Origin: Stromatinia cepivora
Lineage: Eukaryota > Ascomycota > Leotiomycetes > Helotiales > Sclerotiniaceae
Direction of reading: 5' to 3'
Assembly: GCA_014898415.1 (NCBI GenBank)
Contig: RCTD01000005.1
Location: forward strand, 1,612,001-1,676,000
DNA: 64,000 nt
Shown: one piece after another, positions 1 through 10,377 of the stretch
How positions within the stretch are numbered: position 1 is the stretch's first letter
Layout of the letters: the number at the start of each line of letters is the position of its first letter
Notes under the pieces: generated by a model
Databases searched by the model: none
What the model was told of the DNA's origin: nothing
The model's input: only the letters and a program-made list of their open reading frames with translations
Translations under genes and position numbers: made by a program

Positions 1-991
1 TGTAACAATCTGCGTGTGATCCCAAGGGACAATGGTGTGAGGAGAGGGCTCTGCAGCTAATGACATGCCTCTGATGGGTTTCCTCTCCAGAAAAAAACCC
101 CGCGTATATTTCTTCCAATTTCCTCTTCTAGCGCGGTCCTCGATAATTTTTCAATCTCAGCCTTTTCCCCTGTGAAATCTGCCCCTAACCCTTCCCATAG
201 GATTTCGACGCCACTGATTCACTCGCGGAGTCCCTCCATAAGTTTTCTTTTTAGAAATAGGTCCGGTGAGCGGGAAAAATCACGAAGCTCCTAGATAATC
301 GTTATTCAACGCCACACGCTCCTCATCTTACATCTCCCATGCACGCAGGGTACAATAGTGACCAACAGAGAAATAGAAGCACAATTCTTGGCCCAATGTT
401 CTCCAACCATTCAACCACTGTGTTCCATGTCCAATCACCCGGGGCTGTAAAATATCAAAGCAGCTTCTTAGGTTACCACATCAACTTTATTGCATTGAAG
501 GGTATTTGATGTGGAGGACTTATTATAGCCGGTAATAACTTTGAGCGCTTGACAAGCGGAGAGAAGCTGAAATACCAAGACAAGATATGCATACCGCAAA
601 TGTAAAGTAATCCATAAATGAAATCGAGGCGCTTGTCATCCATTCAATATCATGTGATACGACGCACTACAGTCGCTTAGCACAACGCTAAATAAGACCC
701 CATCCATCGCCTCGGAGGTTGCTGGCTCAACTTTTTGCGACACAAGACTGTCATTCTTCCGTCTCAATCACTTCATTGACACAGCACAAACAACTCTTTC
801 CAATTTCTAACACTGGAACACTGCATGTATTGTTAGGACGTATTGTGATTCTCTGTTTTTCTTATCACGCAATAAGCTGCTGGTATTACTTTGAGAGAAT
901 TGTTATCGTGCCTTGCAAGCGCTATTTTTGCGCACTAATTTCTTTCAATAGGTCATCAATTCCTTATGGTAAGTCGAGGATAGTACTCGAT
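1..991. other. Upstream intergenic region with no gene seen
   Basis: No exon or RNA gene could be supported here. The open frame running through 719-991 has no ATG of its own before position 992 and lacks protein-like composition, so I treat it as leader or promoter of the DUF2293 gene that starts at 992. The left edge may belong to the promoter of a gene outside the window. Confidence 0.5.
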
Positions 992-3945
992 ATGGTGGGT
1001 AGAAGAAAAAAAGCCCTCCAGGCAAAAGGAGTTGTCCATAAAAATGCGCAGAGGGAAGCTCCAGAAGCTCAAAAGGCTCAAAAGGCTCAAAAGGCTCAAA
1101 AGGCTCAAAAGGCTCAAAAGGCTCAAAAGAGTCGATCGGCTCGAGCTGGTAAGGAAGAGCGTCGTGCCAAAAAATTGGAACGTCGGAAGAAAGAGAAGAA
1201 ATCATATACTGCACAAGATTGGGCAGAACCTGCCCCAGATCATTTGATTGCAAAGTTAGATCTTCCTAAGCATAGTTCTAAGTATCAATCATATTTCGAA
1301 TTCGCGGAGAATAAGGAAAAGAAGAAGAAGCTGGAGTTTCAGGTATTTAATTTTGCGACGTGTCTTTGCCATATTGACTTATGGTAGGTCACCAATGATC
1401 CCAATCCTCCGCCAGGATTCGCCTACGTACCTATTGGGGACCCGACTTTGACGAATGCTTGCAAAGAATTATCGCGAGAACAAAATGCTATGATCTTCAT
1501 TGTTTCGGTAAGTTTGACTGACAGGTCTGTCCGTACCAAATGCAAGGCTACACCTACTGACTTCATACCTCCCGCAGCGCTCGAAAGAGGACAACTCGAA
1601 GATTTCGGAGCATGTTTTCCGAACCGGATATCACTTTCGAGAAGTCATCGTGGATGAGGCACGTAAAATTGTTGGCGACACGGTTATTTCGAACACTACC
1701 CATGGTTCGATTGAACCAATACCAGAGTCACAAGAAGAAATAAACAAACAAGCCGACGATGCGATACGAGATCTTTTTCCAAGAATCCCCAACACTGATC
1801 GACAGCGAATTATCGAGCATGCTTTTCAAAAGGGTGTCAAATTTCATGGGGAACCTACGGTCGGCCTTCAGGCAGATCTTCCTTTGGCACGTCGAGTTCA
1901 ACTCGCTGTTCTTGCCCACATTCGTCATACACACACGAGATATGATAAGTTACTCAGGGAAACTAGTTGGATAAATGCACGAAAGGTAGTTGAACCTGTA
2001 TGTTTGGACGTCCTTGTGAAATGGCGAGGAGACGAGGAAACTGGCCGCGATCAAATGGACGAGATCTTACGAGAGGTTGTCATTATTACCGATTCGGACG
2101 ATGAAGATTCGGACGATTCCGATGAAGACGATGATTTGGAGGAGGAAGAGGAAGAGGAAGAGGAAGGGACATCCGCCGAACCCGCTGCCTTAGTCAATCA
2201 AGATGATTCACAAAAGCGGCAACCTTTGGGAGTTGAGCAAAATTCATATGGGAAGGTTGCCGGCCCCTCAGATCCCATTTCTTCTCACACAAGGTCTAGA
2301 GCAAGGGCAAACGAAGCACCAAGGAAACCCCAGCCTCGCTTCAAGCGATACCAAGCTGCTTGGGATGAGGCTGTGAATCGCCGTCAAAATATCGCCCAAA
2401 ATCTTAATGGGCCAAGTACACAAGGATATGAGGCAAGTTTGAGACCTACTCACCGTAATGGCTCACCACATTACCAAGAAATACCTCGACAGCAGGGGCC
2501 AGAGTACCTCTATCGTGATGCAGAACCTCGGCATAGCATCCCGCCTGAACAACAAGTACGTCCAATTTTGACGAGAGCGATAGAACAAATTTTCACGGCT
2601 AATATTTATAGATTCGTCATTACTACCCACAGGAAAGGCTACCTTCAAGGACATTGATTCGCAGAGATGAGGTAACAGTAAGACCCTTGCATGACCGCCC
2701 AGCCTTCCATCCTCCACAGTTTAATACTGCACCACAAGTGAGCAGAGAGCCGAGGCCTCAAGTAGTAGTCGGGGCCTCCCCAACAAGATCTGGATTTCAA
2801 GACATGCTTGCTTTATCCATTGAAACACAAAATGATAGTATGAACCTTTCACCTCGTTTGGATCGAAATGCTGTTGGCGAATTAAATGCCCATCAAACGT
2901 CATACCCACGACGTGTGGCTGAAAGGGGTAGAATTTCACCTAGGCTCCGAGAAGTCATTGTCATTGATGATGACGATGATGATGATTCATATTGTAAACG
3001 CCGTCGTGTGATTGAGGATGGTCATGGGCGATTTAGGCCTTATCCCTCCAGGGAACAGCATGGCCATACCACTCCAATTTTCCATTCCAGGGAAGCTGAT
3101 CGTCGTCCCATTGCATTGCCCAGACATACTGAAGGTTTATCAACAAATGTGCCATTAGCATCTTCACGACCTGTGCTTGCAGAACGACTGCCTATTTATG
3201 ATTTGCCTGATCCCAGACCACATGAAATGCATTCAAATCTATCCAGGCGGGAAGATGAGAGGTTCTCTTACCAGCAGCCTGTATCTCATTCGAGACGAGA
3301 AATAGCTGCGCCACGTCCCTATTTGACAAATTTTGATGAGACTTACAATCCTCAACGAGTGGCTAGTGATAATATGAGAGTGGTTGAGCGTGATCAGTTT
3401 GTACGACGAGAACAAGTTGAACCCGGTCAGAGATATTACTTTCAAAGACCAGCGTCACCTGATCTACATGGTTCCAGAAGAACATCTCATTTTCAAAATG
3501 TGGATGGTCCTGCGGACCAAGCTTTCATTCAACGTTTCTCTCAATCTGGGCTTGAACCTTCCTTTTCTCGACCACAAGATGGTCCCGTTTCTTATCAGAG
3601 ATTTCCTCCAAATGTTCATCGTCAAGGCGGCGAGCCAGATCAAGCAGCTAGGTCATTTACAGTCATGCGCCCTGTTCAAGCAAGATCTCCAGTACGATAT
3701 TTAGACAGGCCAGAGTGAGTGGGCTTGAAGAATAAATGGATAGCGTAGAAATCACTAACTTTCTTTATTTTAGAATATCTGGCGAAAGATCTGGTCCACA
3801 AGTACACTACGAGAGACACGATCCGTATACTACTGAGCGACATATGCCACACCATACCATGCGAGCTTCGGTACCGCGGGACGCTAATGCTCCGACGTAT
3901 ACTCGAGTTTTGCAACCTAGGCGTCAAGTTATTGTTCTGGAGTGA
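992..3945 (+). CDS. DUF2293 domain protein, five exons, 907 residues
   Basis: Exons 992-1342, 1388-1507, 1578-2555, 2612-3714 and 3774-3945 join without a frame break through GT-AG introns of 45-70 bases. The ATG at 992 is chosen because the frame upstream has no ATG and no protein-like sequence. The N-terminus (to about residue 75) is very basic and carries seven perfect Ala-Gln-Lys repeats (DNA 1067-1129). Residues about 118-310 form the conserved core, with DPNPPPGF, GDPTLTNACKELSREQ, DEARKIVGDTV, IRDLFPRIPNTDRQRIIEHAF-like and VLVKWRG motifs; I recognise this as the fungal DUF2293 family, whose biochemical role is unknown. An Asp/Glu run follows (about 327-350). The rest is low-complexity, rich in Arg, Pro and Gln, with a second Asp run near DNA 2965-2985. 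The basic and acidic tracts suggest a nuclear or nucic-acid-associated protein; that is inference. Confidence 0.85.
1067..1129 (+). repeat. Coding minisatellite, seven 9-base units
   Basis: The unit GCTCAAAAG is repeated seven times without a mismatch and encodes (Ala-Gln-Lys)7 in the basic N-terminus of the DUF2293 protein. The 9-base period keeps frame, so copy number can vary among strains without breaking the gene. Confidence 0.95.
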
Positions 3946-4481
3946 TCTTACGAGAGAAGGGACGTGTGGGGGTAGAAGCAGTCGAGCTGTTGAGGCTTCA
4001 GTCAATTGTTTTCATTTAGAATTCCGTGGGTCTTGCTTTGAAGAACTGGCGCACGCTCGATCCGTTCATCGGTGGATTATTTGGTGTCTGGGAGATGGGA
4101 GGGGCATATGATGTTACTATTTGCATTGTCGGTTGTATGGATATGCATAAGCGCGGAGTATGGGATCTGCATCAAGGATTCAACTACTTACATTGGACGG
4201 CGTCACCAATGGCAGATAGAAAGTCTGCTCATGGACTTGCTGGCAATACTGATTCATTTTAAGAAAGTCTATTGTAATTGGCACCAATACTCATGCCCTT
4301 AGGGATATACATTATTCATAATGTATATACAAAGACAAATATATTGCTTATCCCACAACGGTCCTCAGTAAAATACTAATCCATATCTACAACTGATGCT
4401 TAAAGAGTGTAAAAATATGAATCGGGTATCCAATCAGCAGTGCTCGCGTAACTCCTTTAAATGCCCAACAAACTATAACGC
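3946..4481. other. Convergent intergenic region between the DUF2293 gene and VPS20
   Basis: This holds the 3' ends of two convergent genes. The short open frames here are not protein-like. An AT-rich patch (about 4310-4345) could serve 3' end formation on either strand. I see no further gene. Confidence 0.5.
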
Positions 4482-5235
4482 CTAAGCCAACATTGCGACT
4501 TGCTGTTCATCACGCTCACGTTGTCTTGCTTTTGCCCGATCTTTACTCGAAAGTTCTGATCTCGGCACATCAGGTAAGGAGTCTTTTAATGGCAGCCCCA
4601 CCGTAGGAACTTCAGGTAGTGGAACACCTGTGACTTCCGCTTCCAGAGCAGCCAGTTCATCTTCTACCTCATCTTCGTCTTGATTTGACATCATCCCACC
4701 CAACATATCGCTCACCTCCTACAAATATGAAGTCAGTAAAGTAACAAATCATCACACGATATAGTACTTGCCTGTTGGTAAGCAATAGCATCCGCTGTCT
4801 CTCCCATCAATTTCTCCACATGATCTAGTCCTCCCATTTCCTTATGTATCTGGTTTAGCACATTCGTGCCTTGTTGTAAACCAAATACAACATCCTTTTG
4901 TACCAATGCAAACTCCACACTACTAGTCAGTTTCTCCAATTGCTCGAGTTGCGCATCCGTCTTTGCCAGCAGAGATTCTTGATATTTTTTTCGTCGCAGA
5001 GCTAGGAGAGCTCGTTTCTTGTCGCCTTTTGCTAACATCTCTTTGGCAATGGCGGTTTCGCGATCGGTGAGTACAGTTATACGTCGTTGATATTGGTGGA
5101 GCTTGTCCCGCTGGTTCTTCATGTCCAAGATAGCTCTGCAGTTGATGAGTTAGTGGATGTAGACCTGAGAAACAGCCGAAGAACTCCCTACTTATCCTGC
5201 GCGGATATCTTATGAGTACTGGGATTGTTCCCCAT
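4482..5235 (-). CDS. VPS20: ESCRT-III subunit Vps20 (CHMP6-like)
   Basis: Exons (minus strand) 5235-5192, 5135-4772 and 4718-4482 give 214 residues, the usual length for fungal Vps20. The protein starts MGNNPSTHKISAQDKAILD, with Gly2 and a small residue nearby as in the N-myristoylated Vps20/CHMP6 family. The charged helical core follows (DMKNQRDKLHQYQRRI, KKRALLALRRKKYQESLL), then a coiled segment and an acidic C-terminal half (SDMLGGMM, EDEVEDELAALEAEV) typical of Snf7-family proteins. Vps20 links ESCRT-II to Snf7 polymerisation on endosomes during multivesicular-body sorting. The first exon is only 44 bases. The second intron uses a GC donor (CAG|GCAAGT, donor at 4771-4770) with a normal AG acceptor; any GT-only gene finder would misplace it. 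It is divergent from RIX7 with 248 bases between start codons. Confidence 0.93.
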
Positions 5236-5483
5236 TGTTGATATGTTTGCACTACTTGACTGCAGCTAGAGAGATGCATTCCGTGGTATTCTCAATCTGA
5301 GGTTTGGATGCTTGTAAACGGCGTCATGGCGGTCGGCACTGATAAGCGATAAGAATTATTCCGTGCGGGACTTACCGTTTTTGGGAGAGGATAATATTTT
5401 TTTTATTTTACACATTCATTCGACCTGGAAATTCGAATAATTAAGAGTACGCACCTAACCTAAGAATATTTGGGAGGTTCGTT
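5236..5483. promoter_or_regulatory. Bidirectional promoter between VPS20 and RIX7
   Basis: Only 248 bases separate the two divergent start codons, so both core promoters and 5' leaders must lie here. A T-rich tract at about 5396-5410 is the main visible landmark; I see no clear TATA box. Shared control of the two housekeeping genes is inferred from spacing alone. Confidence 0.6.
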
Positions 5484-7944
5484 ATGATATCTAGAGGTGG
5501 AAGGCCAACTTTGAGTCAAGGGCTGGACAAGGAGGTATGGATTGTCATCGGCGCAAAGATAATCTCGAATCGCGCCTTTACTAAAAGTTTATGCAGATAT
5601 ATCAAATTGTAAGGAAATTGGCAGATGAACAGGCACAGAGCCAGAAGGGACCAAAGCGTCTTACGATCTCTATTGTCTATGATAGCATTAAAAATTCGAA
5701 TTCAAGTCTAAAAAGAAGATCAAAAAAACTACTAGAAGACTCAATCGACAGAGTACTGTTGGTATTGAAGGAAGAACAAGATGACAGTGATTCCGTAGAT
5801 GGGGATTTTGAAGGATTGGAGGAGGCGGCACCACAGTTGAAGGTATATAAATCCCGCAAGCTGTTAATGTAAACATACTAACGAATTTTTTTTAGGAACA
5901 TAACATAATGAATAGAAGTATTACCAAAAATTGGGCAAAACCAGCATCGTTACCAACAATGAGTCCTATGAACGTTACTCCTTCTGCGAGCGGGGTCGCC
6001 ACACCCATTACTTCAATACAAACCAACCCCAATGGTAATGGGGAAGTCGAATCACCTATGAAATCAGATCGACAAGCCAACGGTGAACCAAAATCGAAAC
6101 GTCGGAAAGCAGAACGAGAAGTCAGGAAAGATGCGGATAGAGCACCACCCACGGATATTTCGTTGGAGAATCTTGGAGGAGTGGATAATGTCATTGAAGA
6201 ATTGAACGAGCTTGTGGCGATGCCAATGCTATATCCGGAAACATATATAAGGACGGGAATTCAACCACCTCGAGGTGTTCTACTCCATGGACCACCTGGT
6301 TGTGGTAAAACTATGATCGCAAACGCTTTTGCTGCAGAAATAGGAGTGTCATTCATACCGATTTCTGCACCATCTTTAGTGGCTGGTATGTCGGGAGAAT
6401 CAGAAAAGAAGATTAGGGATGTTTTTGACGAAGCAAAACGTATGGCACCTTGTCTCGTTTTCATCGATGAGATTGATGTCATAATGGGGAAACGTGAGAG
6501 TGCTCAGAGAGAGATGGAAAAACGAATTGTTGCTCAAATGCTCACATCCATGGATGATATGGCTTTAGAAAAAACAGGCGGTAAACCTGTCATTATCATT
6601 GCTGCCACAAATCGACCTGATAGTCTTGATCCGGCTCTTCGAAGAGCAGGTCGTTTTAATAAGGAGATTAATTTGGGGGTTCCGAACGAAGCTGCTCGAG
6701 AGAAGATTCTCCGCGCTCTTACTCAAAAGCTTACCTTACCCGATGATTTTAACTTTCATGCTTTAGCAAAGATGACTCCTGGATTTGTGGGTGCTGATTT
6801 GAATGACGTTGTGTCTGTTGCAGGTACAGAAGCCATGAAGCGTATGATGGCAGTTCTGAAACAGCAAACTGTTTCTACCATGGAGCTCGATACTCCGCTA
6901 CAAAGTGCTACATCCATGGAACTTGATACTCCAATATTGAAGGATAGCACTTCAGAAGCTCTTCTTGTTTTAAGGTCTCTAGTCGCAAACGCGGGAGGTT
7001 CCGCTCCTGATGGCGACTTTTCTATCAAATATACCGATTTCCTTGCAGCCATACCTAAAGTTCAGCCATCGGCCAAACGAGAGGGCTTTGCCACAATTCC
7101 AGATACAACATGGGCTCATGTTGGTGCTTTACACGAGGTGCGAGAGCAACTTGAAATGGCCATTGTCGAGCCTATCAAACGACCAGAATCTTTCGCTCGA
7201 GTTGGTATTACAGCACCAACAGGAGTTTTATTATGGGGACCACCCGGATGTGGTAAAACGCTTCTCGCAAAAGCCGTCGCAAATGAATCAAAAGCCAATT
7301 TCATTTCTATCAAGGGTCCTGAACTTCTTAACAAGTATGTGGGAGAATCAGAAAGGGCTGTTAGACAAGTCTTTGAGCGTGCCAGATCATCCGTACCTTG
7401 TATTCTATTCTTCGATGAACTGGATGCATTGGTTCCCAAACGTGAAGACTCTCTATCAGAAGCTAGTAGCAAAGTCGTCAATACCCTCCTTACCGAACTT
7501 GATGGTCTAAGCAACAGAGCTGGAATTTACGTTGTAGGTGCCACTAATCGACCCGATATGATCGATCCCGCTATGCTACGTCCAGGTCGTCTGGGTACCT
7601 CAGTCTTCGTCGACCTTCCATCTCCAGATGAACGTGTAGAAATTCTCAAGGCCCTGTACAGAAAAGCACTACCATTCGCTAGCGCACAAGAAATCGAAGC
7701 ATTGGGTCCAGTAGCGAGAGATGAGAGGTGCAATGGCTATAGTGGAGCGGATTTGGGTAATTTGCATCAAGCCGCTGCAGTGGCAGCGTTGAAGAGAGAG
7801 ATGGGTATGGTAGCACAGGGACAAGCTACCATAGAGGATGATTTAAAGATTGGTGGAGCGGATTGGGAGGTTGCTTTAGGAAAGATTAAGGCGAGTGTGA
7901 AGGATGCGGGAAAGTATAGGAGATTGAGGGATAGGGGAATGTAA
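5484..7944 (+). CDS. RIX7: Ribosome-biogenesis AAA ATPase Rix7 (NVL-type)
   Basis: Exons 5484-5534, 5597-5842 and 5896-7944 give 781 residues, close to family size. The second intron has a textbook branch site (ATACTAACG, about 5875-5883). The N-terminal part (KRLTISIVYDSIK, SLKRRSKKLLEDSIDRVL) matches the short helical domain of Rix7/NVL, followed by a basic linker with KSKRRK, a likely nuclear signal. Two AAA modules follow. D1 has Walker A GPPGCGKT (about residue 231), Walker B LVFIDEID and an AATNRPDSLDPALRRAGRF second region of homology. D2 has Walker A GPPGCGKT (about 545), Walker B ILFFDELD and GATNRPDMIDPAMLRPGRL. Both modules keep the residues for ATP binding and hydrolysis. In yeast Rix7 removes Nsa1 from nucleolar pre-60S particles; the same role is inferred here. 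The start at 5484 rests on the in-frame first exon and splice fit. Confidence 0.94.
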
Positions 7945-8346
7945 AAGATAGATTTCATATTTGACACTCAAATATAGACTTATCAAATTTTGTGATTCAT
8001 ACTAATCATATTCATGCATGCTTCTGTCATCAGATAAGATATTTTACACGCTCGAATGCAGAAAGTTTCAAGTAGGTTCTTGTTCCCAGTGAGCTTTTAT
8101 TACTCCCGGTGAGCTCCCGATGAGCCTCACCGTTCCAAGTAACTCCAACTTTCACACGTGGCCCGTGCATTGTATATGTCAACTTCAAGTGATATACATG
8201 ATCCAAATACAAATCCTTCTTCCACCACCCAATTCCCACCACTCCCCCAGACCTATCCAACTCCAAGACCAAAATCCGCATCAATATCTCTCCCATCTCG
8301 AATAAACCCTCTACAGATTTAAATGAATCTTTAGTTCTATCCAAAT
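7945..8346. other. Intergenic region between RIX7 and the next plus-strand gene
   Basis: This is the 3' region of RIX7 followed by the promoter and leader of the gene starting at 8347. It is pyrimidine-rich and CCACC-rich from about 8220 on. No other gene was seen. Confidence 0.5.
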
Positions 8347-9526
8347 ATGACCACACCAATTTCCAATTCCACTCCTCCCATCTTAAACACCACGCCGCAA
8401 TCTGAATCTCGATCCAGATCTCTTCCTGCAAATCTCGTCTTCGCTCCGTCGACTTTGTATATTTTCCTTGCGGATATTGGGCATGAATCTTTTTGTGAGT
8501 GGGTTTGGATTTTTGAGGGCGGTTCTTGATGGTGGTTCTCTATGTTTAGTTAATTGGTTGGTTGGTTGGCGATTTTTGAATTTTGAATTTTTGTGATGGT
8601 TTTCTACTTTTAATTCTTTTGTTTCTTTATATAGTTTTGGTGGGCTTTTATTGTTATGTTTTTTTTGGGGGGGGGGTTGATGATCTGGTTGATTTGTTAG
8701 TTATGCATGGAGTATGAATATGAATATTAATACTAATTTTCTATTCGAATCGTGTAGTTCATTGGGGGTACCTCCTCACTTCGCCTCCGCCCCCGCCTAC
8801 TAGTACCCCGTTTCTTGCTCCCGTGACTGGTACTATATGTACGTCTTCCTCTTCCTCTCTTCCTCCTTTCCTCCTCTCTATCTCCCCCTCCTTATCACAC
8901 CAAACCCCTCCCCTACCCCCCAAATCAAACACCCCACCCCACCCCCAAAAATCCCAAAAACCACCAAGTAACACCCACCCCACAACCCAGTCCACATAAC
9001 CAACATAACCGGACCCTGGCAATACCAATCCCACACGCTCCTACTATCGCACCTCTCAAAATTCATCCCCACCCTCCTCTTCATCCTCAAACTATACCCT
9101 ATAGACAGTATTCTGCATGCAGCTCTCTCCTCCCGTCTCGCAGTCCTAGGTCTAGAAACTCAGCTGGAAAGTTTGGAATTAATCGTCCCTTCGAAATCTA
9201 ATTCTAATTCCAATTCCAAATCCCTCTCAAACTCACCAGATAACCGAATCCCCTCAGATCCAACCTCAAACCCCAATCTCCAAACCTCAAACCTCCCACC
9301 CTCGCCCTCACCTTCAACCAACCCCTCACAAATAACCACCAAAACCTGGACAAAATCCACACTCCACACCCTCGAAGAAGAAGGCTACATCTCATTTCCC
9401 GAGACGCTGCGCTTGAGCCCCAAGAATGTGGTTGATAGTATTGAGGCCGAGGCGGCGGCGGGGGCGGGATGGCATAGGATGAGGGGGACGGTGGGGTGGG
9501 ATCGGAGTGCGTGGGTTGGGGAGTGA
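8347..9526 (+). CDS. Unrecognised protein with HWG motif, three exons, 254 residues
   Basis: Exons 8347-8494, 8758-8838 and 8991-9526 join in frame; the first intron (263 bases) has a TACTAAT branch site and the second is C-rich. The assembled protein has an N-terminal core in which the exon joins give continuous, protein-like sequence: LVFAPSTLYIFLADIGHESF, FHWGYLLTSP, GTIFHITNITGPWQYQSHT, then hydrophobic helices (LSHLSKFIPTLLFILKLYPI). A Ser/Asn/Pro low-complexity insert (about residues 145-195) precedes a conserved-looking tail (TWTKSTLHTLEEEGYI, LSPKNVVDSIEAEA). The strand-HWG-strand-GxIFHxTN arrangement resembles small fungal families of unknown function whose members share an HW(G/A)L...G..(F/I)H core, but I cannot name the family with confidence. 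There is no signal peptide. I give no function. Confidence 0.72.
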
Positions 9527-10377
9527 GGGGGTGATGAATGGGGTGGATAGATGGGTTTAGTGGGTGTAGGCTTTTTTGGTGGGATGTTGTATTGTGTTGT
9601 GTTGTGCTGGATGTTATTTGGCTCTATGGTGAAAGATATTATTGCCATCATACATACATACATGTATAGTCCTGCATGTTACAAATCCAGGTTTCTTCCT
9701 TTTGATTGCTCTACACTACCAGTGCACCCACACATTTGCTACATCACTCACAATAGTAAAACCATTCCAATCATTCCAATCATTTAAATCTAATAATTTC
9801 CATATCATTTCATTCGGTATGTATGTATCTATCAACAGACTGCACCAACGCTAACGCTAACATTCATAACCAACCATCTCCAACGATATTTTCAAATTCC
9901 CTTCAAACATCCACCCATCCATCATTCCCACGTATCCAATCCCCATCCTCAGAAACAATCTCCAAACCACCCTGAAGATATTCAATCCCCATGAAACGAA
10001 TTACATCCTTATGAAAAGTAATAAAATCCCTTTCGCTAAATGTGTATATTCAAAGGGTTGATCAAATGTAAAAAGCCTCCCATCCTCTCTTCCCTCTCAG
10101 TTGGGAATTCAAGCCATATGTTCATGCTCAGCGTGGTATCTAAAAGTAAAATCATGCAAGCGCAACCCCCAATCCCCCCAAAAATGTATGGGCAGATGAA
10201 TAAAGTTCATTTTCAATATGTAAATAGTCCCCAAAAGAGAACTCGGTAAGAATTATAAGAATTTCATTGCGTAAAGCAATTATATGTCAATCTCCAGCGA
10301 AGAACAATATCGTAAAAGTGGTTTTGATGAAGGGTGATGATAAACGTTATGTCGTAGAATAAATATTCAAAGAAGTG
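9527..10377. other. Convergent intergenic region
   Basis: This lies between the 3' ends of the 254-residue gene and the 1360-residue gene. It contains short simple runs (GTTGT near 9590-9605, TACA near 9650-9662, ATTCCAATC near 9765-9785). The small open frames are not protein-like. No gene was seen. Confidence 0.5.

Noticed and set aside
945..1253. Minus-strand frame with a Phe-Glu-Pro repeat
   Set aside because: It is the reverse reading of the Ala-Gln-Lys minisatellite in the DUF2293 gene.
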